Shown here: one piece after another, positions 36,726 to 44,557 of the stretch | Numbering within the stretch: position 1 is the first letter of the stretch | Layout: every line of letters starts with the position of its first letter | Assembly (NCBI GenBank): GCA_034430615.1 | Contig: DAOUEJ010000165.1 | Span: 1-64,000 of the forward strand | Direction of reading: 5' to 3' | Length of the DNA: 64,000 bases | Source of the DNA: E44-bin32 sp034430615 | GTDB lineage: Bacteria; Chloroflexota; Anaerolineae; Anaerolineales; E44-bin32 | The notes under the pieces: generated by a model | The model's input: the letters and a program-made list of their open reading frames with translations, nothing else | Told to the model about the DNA's origin: nothing | Database searches by the model: none | Program-made: the position numbers and the translations under genes

Positions 36726-37321
36726 TGGGCTCATTTCCTGACGAACTCTCTTCGGCGCTCGCCGGGCGTAAGGTAGCCATCCGGGTGGGATGGGATGCAC
36801 GGCCGGCCGCGGTTTTAATCCCGCTATATTTGGATGCTGGTAAATGGCATGCACTCTACACCCGCCGGACAAATGATGTCGAAGCACATCGCGGGCAGGT
36901 GTCCTTCCCGGGAGGCATGGTTGAGGCATCCGATGCAGATCCGCGCGCAACGGCGCTGCGCGAAACAGAGGAAGAGATCGGGCTGCAGGGAGCGGATGTA
37001 CGGATCCTCGGACAACTCGACCCGCTCTTGACTGTGACCCAGTTTCAGATCATCCCCTTCGTCGGTGTAATGCCCTGGCCATATACACTCAACCTGAATT
37101 CATCGGAAGTCGCCAAGGCCTTCGGGGTTCCCTTAAACTGGTTGGCGATGCGGTCAAACCTTGAAATCAAGAAACGGAAACCATTTATCCCAGGTCCGGA
37201 GATCGACGTCTACCACTTCCAGCCATACCAGGATGAAATCATCTGGGGGGCAACAGCCCGTCTCACCTTGCAACTGCTCGAGATCATCGAGGGCAACCAC
37301 CTGCAGGTAAGCGGATCATAA
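36722..37321 (+). CDS. Nudix hydrolase, CoA pyrophosphatase-like (NudL branch)
   Basis: 199 residues. The Nudix box GX5EX7REUXEEXGU is seen as GGMVEASDADP followed by RETEEEIGL. The preceding HRGQVSFPGG and the IPFVG segment match the CoA diphosphatase branch, which cuts CoA or acyl-CoA to phosphopantetheine and 3',5'-ADP. Start at ATG 36722 (or the adjacent ATG 36725), overlapping the previous stop. Confidence 0.85.
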   Translation: MMGSFPDELSSALAGRKVAIRVGWDARPAAVLIPLYLDAGKWHALYTRRTNDVEAHRGQVSFPGGMVEASDADPRATALRETEEEIGLQGADVRILGQLDPLLTVTQFQIIPFVGVMPWPYTLNLNSSEVAKAFGVPLNWLAMRSNLEIKKRKPFIPGPEIDVYHFQPYQDEIIWGATARLTLQLLEIIEGNHLQVSGS

Positions 37322-37322
37322 A

Positions 37323-37357
37323 ACAGACACGGCCGCGCGGCCGTGTCTGTGATTTTT
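37323..37357. terminator. Bidirectional intrinsic terminator
   Basis: A perfect 28-bp palindrome (37323-37350), rich in GC, between the convergent Nudix and L25 genes. It is followed on the plus side by GATTTTT and on the minus side by TTTAT, so it can end transcription both ways. Confidence 0.88.
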
Positions 37358-37379
37358 ACTAAACGAAAGGCGAGCGTGT

Positions 37380-38042
37380 TTACTCTTCTTCCTCGCCCTC
37401 GTCTGCTTCTCGTTCGCCACGTTCGACTAATTCAGGCTCTCCTGGTTCGCCGAGGATCTCGACCTCTTCCACTTCAACGATTTCCTCCGCCATCTGGTGA
37501 ACGACATTGGCAATCGATTCATCTGGATCGGTCAGCAGGGTAACGCCTTCACTAAGGTGTAAATCTCTAACTGTTATAGAATCGTCGAGTGTTAACAACG
37601 CACCCAGGTCGATCGTAATACGATCGGGAAGATCAGCTGGGAGCGCCTCGACCTCGATTTCATCCAAACCTGTGACAAGCACTCCACCGAGATCACGCAC
37701 TGCCGGCGCAACACCGATCAGATCGATGGGAACTACAGCCCGGATCGCTTCGTCCATGGCAACCTTCAGGAAATCGATATGCAGGATGTTGCGCCGGATG
37801 ACATGCCTCTGTATTTCCCGGAGAAGCACCTTATGCGTATCATCGCCGATTTTAAGGTCGATTAATGTTGAACCACCGACGGCCATCAAGGCCCGGGACG
37901 TCTCATGTGCGCTCAGCTGGATAGATACCGACTCAGTACCCGAACCATACATGACGGCCGGGATCAAACCTTCGCGCCGGAGCGCGCCGACTTTCTTCCC
38001 GGTTACCGTGCGTAGGCTAGCGGATAACCCAATTACTTCCAT
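37380..38042 (-). CDS. rplY: 50S ribosomal protein L25/general stress protein Ctc
   Basis: 220 residues: the L25 beta-barrel domain that binds 5S rRNA (1-90), the C-terminal TL5 domain, and a strongly acidic tail (ending EADEGEEEE). This is the long Ctc-type form. The ATG at 38042 follows GGAGGAAAAAA. It is not beside other ribosomal genes, as is common for ctc; in other bacteria it often sits next to pth, which is 1.5 kb away here. Confidence 0.93.
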   Translation of the reverse strand: MEVIGLSASLRTVTGKKVGALRREGLIPAVMYGSGTESVSIQLSAHETSRALMAVGGSTLIDLKIGDDTHKVLLREIQRHVIRRNILHIDFLKVAMDEAIRAVVPIDLIGVAPAVRDLGGVLVTGLDEIEVEALPADLPDRITIDLGALLTLDDSITVRDLHLSEGVTLLTDPDESIANVVHQMAEEIVEVEEVEILGEPGEPELVERGEREADEGEEEE

Positions 38043-38128
38043 GTTTTTTTCCTCCGGAGTGCCTCTTACCCTGTGTGGGTTACCTTCACTCCATTAGGTG
38101 TTCCAACGATCCTGCTCTGTGCGTATCT

Positions 38129-38611
38129 CTACCTGTGCCGGAGCAGACCACCAACGAACAATACCAACCCTACCGCCATACCAGATATTAAGCCCGCCAG
38201 AACAGCCTGGCGCGTATCCATGACGGTCTCAACATTGCCATGGACCTCCCCGGCAAGCAGGATGACGGAGCGACTGTTCTGCAAAGTGGCATTCTTGCTA
38301 GCCATCAAGCCGACACGGGAAGTGCTCACTCGGACGTCTTGACCATACACAGCCGCTGCCGAGCCGTCCTCGATAATGATGGTCTTCCCTTGCGCCAACC
38401 CGGCTGCGCTATGCTGCATGACAACTGATTCACCATTCACCACAAAAGCAGCACCTTGCTGGATGTCTACACTCTCAGCGTTGATGCGATTTGCACCACC
38501 CTGGTGGATGTCTACAACCTCCGCTTCAACGTCCTGGATGGTGCCGCCTTCAAGCCGGATAACGTCTGCTTGAAGATCGTCTTGGCGTTTCTCTTTCTTC
38601 TCTGCCACCAT
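38129..38611 (-). CDS. Repeat protein (about seven 15-residue repeats) with C-terminal membrane anchor
   Basis: 160 residues. After a charged start, residues 15-122 fall into about seven 15-16 residue repeats, each with alternating hydrophobic residues then a Gly/Ala turn, for example ESVDIQQGAAFVVNG, ESVVMQHSAAGLAQG and KTIIIEDGSAAAVYG. This is the pattern of a small left- or right-handed beta-solenoid, as in bactofilins. A hydrophobic helix (about 136-157) and RHR end the protein, so it is tail-anchored with the repeat domain in the cytosol. No named family is recognised. ATG 38611 with AGGTGAGG upstream. Confidence 0.7.
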   Translation of the reverse strand: MVAEKKEKRQDDLQADVIRLEGGTIQDVEAEVVDIHQGGANRINAESVDIQQGAAFVVNGESVVMQHSAAGLAQGKTIIIEDGSAAAVYGQDVRVSTSRVGLMASKNATLQNSRSVILLAGEVHGNVETVMDTRQAVLAGLISGMAVGLVLFVGGLLRHR

Positions 38612-38625
38612 GCCTCACCTTGTGA

Positions 38626-38656
38626 TTTACGCAAAAAAGCCGGGATTCCCGGAAAC
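38626..38656 (-). promoter_or_regulatory. Candidate attenuator in the leader of the repeat protein gene
   Basis: On the minus strand CCGGG-AAT-CCCGG is followed by CTTTTTT, about 30 bases before the ATG at 38611. A GGGAATTCCC segment (about 38662-38671) further upstream can pair instead with GGGAAT of the hairpin, giving a possible alternative fold. Confidence 0.4.
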
Positions 38657-38688
38657 GTCCAGGGAATTCCCCGACATTCGCAGACCGG

Positions 38689-38718
38689 ATTTTACCCGAG
38701 GAGGGCATCTACCGTCAA
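38689..38718 (-). promoter_or_regulatory. Promoter of the repeat protein gene
   Basis: On the minus strand TTGACG (38713-38718), 18-bp spacer and TAAAAT (38689-38694). The leader to the ATG is about 70 bases and contains the attenuator-like hairpin. Confidence 0.65.
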
Positions 38719-38764
38719 CCACATCACACCATTGCCCGTTCCCACCCATATAAATTTCCATTCG

Positions 38765-38793
38765 TTGACCTAATGTTTCCAACATGTTAGACT
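38765..38793 (+). promoter_or_regulatory. Promoter of the secreted protein - pth - mfd run
   Basis: TTGACC (38765-38770), 17-bp spacer, TAGACT (38788-38793), about 45 bases before the ATG at 38837. Confidence 0.65.
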
Positions 38794-38836
38794 CGCCGAT
38801 TGGCATGTTTCAGGCGGCTCATGGAATGAAATCCCG

Positions 38837-39508
38837 ATGAAGAAATCCCAAAGGATTTGGGTGTTGCTCGCAATGGGCAGCATCATCATAAGTGCACACA
38901 CAGCCGCCGCTCAGGCACCCGGCTACGCCGACATCAGCTTCCCAGCAGCCGGGGAAGCGGTCATAGGGCTTGCCACACTGGTAGGTTCTGCCTCACATCC
39001 ATTTTTCACAGAGTATGATCTAGCATTTTCCTACCAGGATGATCCTTCCAATACCTGGTTCATCATCTCAGAACATGTTAAACAAGAAATCCAATCCGGG
39101 CCGCTTGGCATCTGGGATACGACCGGGATCACCGACGGGATATATCGCATGCGGTTGCGCGTCTTCCTGGAAGGGCGCGAGACTCTGGTTGTGCTCATCG
39201 AGAACGTCCGAGTACGAAACTACACCCGAATCGAAACAGCGACACCGGGCGCAGTGGTGGACCAATCTACGCCCACGCATGAGTTCCCGACCTCTACCCC
39301 ACGTCCGACGCCTCTCCCCGTGCTAGCTGGCAATGGCAGCCAGATGGTAGCGCGGGCTTTTTCTGTCGGGGCCGTGCTTGGACTCCTGGGGCTCCTGAGC
39401 GGTGCATTCTACTTTTTCGCCCGGCAGCGAATCCGAATCCGGATGGGTGTAATGCGTACCCGCCGTATGCTGAGACAAGAAGAGCGTAAACACAGGAAGC
39501 AAGCATAG
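38837..39508 (+). CDS. Secreted surface protein with C-terminal membrane anchor, function unknown
   Basis: 223 residues: a signal peptide (MKKSQRIWVLLAMGS... cleaved near AQA), an Ig-like beta domain of about 105 residues (ISFPAAGEAVIGLATLVGSA; NTWFIISEHV; ITDGIYRMRLRV) which resembles domains that follow 'GTVx..F..Y.L' in Chloroflexota surface proteins, then a Thr-Pro linker (FPTSTPRPTPLP), a membrane helix and a basic cytoplasmic tail. No enzymatic motif is seen. ATG 38837. Confidence 0.7.
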   Translation: MKKSQRIWVLLAMGSIIISAHTAAAQAPGYADISFPAAGEAVIGLATLVGSASHPFFTEYDLAFSYQDDPSNTWFIISEHVKQEIQSGPLGIWDTTGITDGIYRMRLRVFLEGRETLVVLIENVRVRNYTRIETATPGAVVDQSTPTHEFPTSTPRPTPLPVLAGNGSQMVARAFSVGAVLGLLGLLSGAFYFFARQRIRIRMGVMRTRRMLRQEERKHRKQA

Positions 39509-39511
39509 CCT

Positions 39512-40096
39512 ATGCTACGTTCCATTACCGTGATAGCCGGACTTGGAAATCCTGGACGGCAATACAGAGAGAACCGCCACAACATCGGTTTTCATTTTGT
39601 CGATAAGTTGGCCAATAAATGGGGCGTTCAATTTTCGCGCCTTCAAAATGAAGCACTGGTTTGTGATTTGATCCAGGATGACCGGAAGATCATCCTGGCA
39701 AAACCGCAGACTTTGATGAACGCTTCCGGCCGGTCCATCGCCTCCCTGCTCCGCTTTTATAAGGCAGGACCGGAAGCCTTGGTGGTGGTCTACGACGATA
39801 TCGATCTTCCACTGGGATCCATCCGGATCCGGCCATCAGGAGGCTCAGGTGGCCACCGCGGCATGACCTCTATTATCCGCGAGATGGCCAGTGAAGAATT
39901 TGCCCGCATCCGTCTAGGCATCGATCGCCCTCCAGGACGCATGGAGCCTGCTGATTACGTCCTCCAGAACTTTCACGAGAATGAACGTGAAATTCTCGAG
40001 ATCACGCTCACGCGCGCTGTCGAATGCGCCGAACTGTTGATGCAGAAGGGCATCGAAGCTTGCATGAACCACTGCAATCCTACACAAAGCGAATGA
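39512..40096 (+). CDS. pth: Peptidyl-tRNA hydrolase
   Basis: 194 residues. Conserved GLGNPG, the catalytic His in NRHNIGFHFVD, the KPQTLMNASG segment and YDDIDLPLG are all present. It recycles peptidyl-tRNA that drops off ribosomes. Starts 3 bases after the secreted protein gene; ends in an ATGA overlap with mfd, so the two are probably translationally coupled. Confidence 0.95.
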   Translation: MLRSITVIAGLGNPGRQYRENRHNIGFHFVDKLANKWGVQFSRLQNEALVCDLIQDDRKIILAKPQTLMNASGRSIASLLRFYKAGPEALVVVYDDIDLPLGSIRIRPSGGSGGHRGMTSIIREMASEEFARIRLGIDRPPGRMEPADYVLQNFHENEREILEITLTRAVECAELLMQKGIEACMNHCNPTQSE

Positions 40097-43000
40097 CCCT
40101 CGACCTTTCTCCACTTATTCCTCTCCTGCGTGAGCTGCCCGATTACCAGCAGCTGCTCCACGATGTAAGCTCCGGCAGCCGTGATCGATTCAACGTACAT
40201 CTTCCCCGTTCAATTAGGCCGGCGCTCATAACCGCACTGCATGAGGATCTCAAGCGGCCTGTATTCTATATAACCGCAAGGCAGGATCGATTTCTGACAT
40301 TGAAGGAGGAGTTCCCACTCTGGCGGCCCAGCTCCCAGGAATGGGCTTTCCCTGAACCCGGACCCCTCTTCTACGAGTGGAGTCCATGGGGCGAGATGGT
40401 CATCCGCCAGCGAGTAGCAGCACTGGCTGCTTTGACCCTGGCTATAAGCCCGGGGATCCCTGATGAGATCATCCCCCTTGAACCGCCAATTGTTCTCACC
40501 CCAGCACGCGCACTGATGACACGTACGCTAACACCCCAGCAATTCCATGCCAGTAGCCGATTTCTACGTACAGGAGCCACGGTTCGCTTTACACAGCTGC
40601 TAGAATTCCTGGTTGGAGTTGGCTATGCGCATGAACACATCGTCACTGAACCGGGGCAGATCAGCCGAAGAGGTGGCCTGCTCGACCTTTGGCCGCCAGC
40701 AGATGCACGTCCAACCCGGATTGAATTCTTCGGGGATGAGATCGAATCACTGCGAACATTCGATCCAAACTCGCAGCGAACAGCCCAGACTCGCACCTGG
40801 GTGCGTATTACACCTGCTCGGGAAGCGCCTCCCCGCTACCTTCAGCCTGACTGGGTACATTTGCTGCCGCCTTCGATCCAGGGAGCACCTGAAGACCAGG
40901 CGAGAATGGACGAACTCTTCCTGCCTCTGCTCAACCCGGAACCCTCCAGTGTACTGGCCTTCCTGCCAGCGGACGGCCTCTTGATCCTCGATGATCAACT
41001 CCTGATTGAAAATGTGATCGAAGAGATCGAGGAGCATGCTGTCGGCATGCGCAGCGAATCAGCCCACACAGCGGAATTGAACGATCAATTTCCGCTGCCT
41101 TACCTGACGCTTACCGATCTGCGGGAGCAGTTTGAGCAATATCCCTCGATCAACTTTGGCCTTGAAAGCAGCCACGGTGAGAACCTATTCGAGCTTGAAA
41201 AGAGCTTCACACCGGGTCCGCGCTTTGGCGGACAGCTCTCGGCGATCATCCGCCATATTGTCGAAAAGCGTGACGCGCTTGAAACCAATATCATAGTCAG
41301 CCGGCAGGCACCCCGCCTTGCAGAGCTCTGGGCGGAAAAAGCAGGAGAATCACGACTTGTCGATAGTGTCCCCCTCCAGCTCCAAGCTGGTGATGTGCTT
41401 TTCCTGGCTGGTCCTCTTTCCGAGGGCTGGTCTCTTTCGCACCCCAATCAAGGTGTTATCCACTTCCTGACTGACGCCGAGCTCTTTGGTTGGTCGCGAC
41501 CCCGCCCGCGGCGGCGCTCCTTGCCGCGAACGACGGCACCCGAACAGGCTTACGCTGATCTGTCGACGGATGATCTCATCGTGCACATCGATTTTGGCGT
41601 CGGTCTCTTTAAAGGACTCGTTGAACGGACGCTGGATGGGATCCGCAAAGAATATCTGTTCATCGAGTACGCAGAGGGTGATCAATTATTTGTGCCTATC
41701 CATCAGGCTGATCGCATCACACGCTATGTCGGTGCAGATGGAAACACGCCAACCCTGTCCCGGCTGGGAGGGACTGATTGGGAACGCAGCAAAGGTAAAG
41801 CACGTGAGGCCGTTGAACAAATTGCCCGCGATCTCCTCGACCTTTATGCCCGCCGCCTGACTGTCAAAGGGACCGCATTCCCCGGCGACACGCCATGGCA
41901 GCATGAACTCGAAGCCTCATTCAGCCATCAGGAAACTGAGGATCAGATCCAGGCGCTCGAGGCTATCAAGTGGGATATGGAAAGCCTTAGGCCGATGGAC
42001 CGGCTGATCTGCGGCGATGTTGGCTACGGTAAGACAGAAGTTGCGCTGCGGGCAGCATTCAAAGCTGTGATGCACGGGAAACAGGTTGCTATTCTCGTCC
42101 CAACCACCGTGCTCGCCCAACAACATTACCAGACGTTCCGGCGCCGCCTTGCAGCTTTCCCGGTCGAGGTTGAGATGCTCTCACGTTTTCGCACCCGTGG
42201 CGAGGCGACCGCAATCACCGACAAGCTCCGTGCAGGTGGGATCGACATCATCATTGGCACACATCGCATGCTCCAGCCGGATGTGCAGTTTAAAGATCTG
42301 GGACTCCTGATCATCGATGAGGAGCAACGCTTCGGTGTAACGCACAAAGAATATCTAAAGCAGATGCGGACCGAGGTCGATGTGCTCACACTGACTGCGA
42401 CCCCTATCCCGCGCACCCTCTATATGGCCTTAACCGGTGCTCGGGACATCTCCACAATCAGTACGCCTCCCGAAGACCGCCTGCCCATCATTACCCATGT
42501 TGGCGTTTACGAACCGCGGCTTGTCCGGGCGTCAATCTTGAGGGAGCTCGATCGGGGTGGTCAGGTTTTTTTCGTCCACAATCGTGTGCAGACTATAGCC
42601 ACAATGGTCCAGCGCTTAGAGACTCTCGTGCCCGAAGCCAGGTTCGCCATGGCACACGGCCAGATGCCCGAACATGAACTTTCCCAAGTAATGGATTTAT
42701 TCACCGGTGGTGAAGTCGACGTCCTGGTTAGCACTTCTATCATCGAATCGGGTCTCGATATTCCAAACGCGAATACGTTAATCGTGGATCGCGCAGACCG
42801 ATTTGGTCTGGCCCAGCTGTATCAACTCAGGGGCCGGGTTGGAAGAGCGGCCTTACAGGGATACACCTACTTCTTCCGACCGACCGGGCGGCGTGTGACC
42901 GAGGAGGCACTTCAGCGTCTGGAAGTTATTGCTGAACATAGCCAACTTGGAGCCGGGTATGCAATCGCAATGCGCGATTTAGAGATGCGTGGCGCAGGTG

Positions 43001-43596
43001 AGATCCTCGGTACCCGGCAGCATGGTTATATATCATCTGTCGGCTTCCACCTGTATACGCGCATGCTCGCCTCTGCTGTCCAACGATTAAGACTCTCACT
43101 TGACCAGGATATGCTCCCTCCAACCCAATGGAAAGCAGGTCTGGAATTACCCCCGGCATCGATCGATCTCCCGATCGCAGGATCAATACCCGAGACTTAC
43201 GTAGAAGATCGGGATTTACGCCTCCATCTTTACCGCCGCCTGGCCGAGATCAGAGGTCTAAACGCGCTGGAGGGAATCGAGGAGGAACTCGCTGATCGGT
43301 TCGGCCCATTGCCAGACGAAGTTTTAGGATTGCTATACCAACTGCGGGTGAAGATCAGTGCTACTACAGCCGGCATCGACCGCATCCTGACAGAGAACGG
43401 CCAGATCCTGTTGGAGCTCCCACTTGAACGTGAAATCGAAGATCTCCCGGTCTTGCGGGGAGACCTCCGACGCAGCAAGCGCGGATTATGGCTGAGCGCA
43501 AAGGGGAACCCCGGCTGGAAAGAGGAGCTACTCCTCGTGCTGGAGAGGTTTCAACTTCAGGATCAGGAAGAGGGATTGATCAGAGGAATCCGTTAA
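40093..43596 (+). CDS. mfd: Transcription-repair coupling factor Mfd
   Basis: 1167 residues. The UvrB-like N-terminal region, the CarD-like RNA polymerase interaction domain (DLIVHIDFGVGLFKGL), and the translocase with Walker A GDVGYGKTEV, DEEQRFG, TATPIPRTL and QLRGRVGR are all in order, followed by the TRCF domain. It removes stalled RNA polymerase and recruits UvrA. I chose the ATG at 40093, which overlaps the pth stop, over an upstream in-frame start inside pth. Confidence 0.96.
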   Translation: MTLDLSPLIPLLRELPDYQQLLHDVSSGSRDRFNVHLPRSIRPALITALHEDLKRPVFYITARQDRFLTLKEEFPLWRPSSQEWAFPEPGPLFYEWSPWGEMVIRQRVAALAALTLAISPGIPDEIIPLEPPIVLTPARALMTRTLTPQQFHASSRFLRTGATVRFTQLLEFLVGVGYAHEHIVTEPGQISRRGGLLDLWPPADARPTRIEFFGDEIESLRTFDPNSQRTAQTRTWVRITPAREAPPRYLQPDWVHLLPPSIQGAPEDQARMDELFLPLLNPEPSSVLAFLPADGLLILDDQLLIENVIEEIEEHAVGMRSESAHTAELNDQFPLPYLTLTDLREQFEQYPSINFGLESSHGENLFELEKSFTPGPRFGGQLSAIIRHIVEKRDALETNIIVSRQAPRLAELWAEKAGESRLVDSVPLQLQAGDVLFLAGPLSEGWSLSHPNQGVIHFLTDAELFGWSRPRPRRRSLPRTTAPEQAYADLSTDDLIVHIDFGVGLFKGLVERTLDGIRKEYLFIEYAEGDQLFVPIHQADRITRYVGADGNTPTLSRLGGTDWERSKGKAREAVEQIARDLLDLYARRLTVKGTAFPGDTPWQHELEASFSHQETEDQIQALEAIKWDMESLRPMDRLICGDVGYGKTEVALRAAFKAVMHGKQVAILVPTTVLAQQHYQTFRRRLAAFPVEVEMLSRFRTRGEATAITDKLRAGGIDIIIGTHRMLQPDVQFKDLGLLIIDEEQRFGVTHKEYLKQMRTEVDVLTLTATPIPRTLYMALTGARDISTISTPPEDRLPIITHVGVYEPRLVRASILRELDRGGQVFFVHNRVQTIATMVQRLETLVPEARFAMAHGQMPEHELSQVMDLFTGGEVDVLVSTSIIESGLDIPNANTLIVDRADRFGLAQLYQLRGRVGRAALQGYTYFFRPTGRRVTEEALQRLEVIAEHSQLGAGYAIAMRDLEMRGAGEILGTRQHGYISSVGFHLYTRMLASAVQRLRLSLDQDMLPPTQWKAGLELPPASIDLPIAGSIPETYVEDRDLRLHLYRRLAEIRGLNALEGIEEELADRFGPLPDEVLGLLYQLRVKISATTAGIDRILTENGQILLELPLEREIEDLPVLRGDLRRSKRGLWLSAKGNPGWKEELLLVLERFQLQDQEEGLIRGIR

Positions 43597-43609
43597 GGGA
43601 GGTTATAAG

Positions 43610-44557
43610 TCAAACGTCACCGTGATAGTGGACGAGGGTTGTGATGTACGGAGTATCCCGAATATATTCCACCCCGAACGCCCAGGACCGCCAATTGTAA
43701 CGATTTCCCCCCTCCGGGGCGGCCTTGAAAAATAGATAGTAATTCAGATTGGAGTACTCCGTAGGCCATTCGGGTTCGATTGAGCTCACCCCGATTTGGA
43801 GCTCACCGCAGCTCATCTTCGGGCTTTGATTTAAGACATCATCCAGGAGCGGCAGGACTACCTCACCAACAGTTCCTGAGACCTGGAACCTGCCCCCCCT
43901 TTGTTCACCCCATGAATATTCGGTCCGATCTGCGAATACTCTAGCAATCATTTCTGGCGGGAATGTGACTGCTTCGTTCCACCACTCGAGACGAACGAGC
44001 AAACCGCGGCGTGGATTGACAAGCTGCGCCAGGAGGGTACCATCCTCACGTTGAATCGCATCAGCGGCAGCACTTATGAGTTCCACACCCCGCGCGTCAG
44101 CGCAGAACACTTCACGCGGTACTTCCTCGGTCAGGTTCATCGAATTCACCCAACCGGTTTGGCTCTGTCCAATCTCGACCTCGACCCACAATGAACTCCC
44201 CAAGCCAGTCGTGTTTCCTGTGAGACGCACGCTGCCAGCGTCATATTCGAGAGCCCCTACCTCGCTTCCTGCAGAACCAGCAGGGTTGCGGATGATCAAC
44301 TGCTCGTCCTGCGGCACGAGTACGACGGCAAACGTCCCTTCAGCCTGGAAAGGCACAAAGGTTGGGATCGATGCCGCTTCCTCTTCACCCGGTGTGGGAG
44401 ACAATTCGATTTCGCCCACCGGAATGCTGCTGCGGGTGCAGCCGGTGGATAGGCCAAGAATTATGATGGCCAGCAACAGGCACAATGAATATTTCAGGAA
44501 AGGTCGTTGATCTAATTCAAGACTAAGTAATACAGGATGACTCCGAATGATTGTCAT
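43610..44557 (-). CDS. Lipoprotein of unknown function
   Basis: 316 residues. A 23-residue lead is followed by a hydrophobic stretch and a lipobox LSTGC (about 40-44), then a Pro/Glu-rich region (SPTPGEEEAAS). The following part resembles an SH3-like fold (TGLGSSLWVEVEIGQSQTGWV) and the rest has no known motif. ATG 44557 overlaps the lon stop (ATGA) and follows GGGGCAGG. It is exported and lipid-anchored. It could help stabilise or present substrates to neighbours, but nothing in the sequence shows that. Confidence 0.72.
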   Translation of the reverse strand: MTIIRSHPVLLSLELDQRPFLKYSLCLLLAIIILGLSTGCTRSSIPVGEIELSPTPGEEEAASIPTFVPFQAEGTFAVVLVPQDEQLIIRNPAGSAGSEVGALEYDAGSVRLTGNTTGLGSSLWVEVEIGQSQTGWVNSMNLTEEVPREVFCADARGVELISAAADAIQREDGTLLAQLVNPRRGLLVRLEWWNEAVTFPPEMIARVFADRTEYSWGEQRGGRFQVSGTVGEVVLPLLDDVLNQSPKMSCGELQIGVSSIEPEWPTEYSNLNYYLFFKAAPEGGNRYNWRSWAFGVEYIRDTPYITTLVHYHGDV

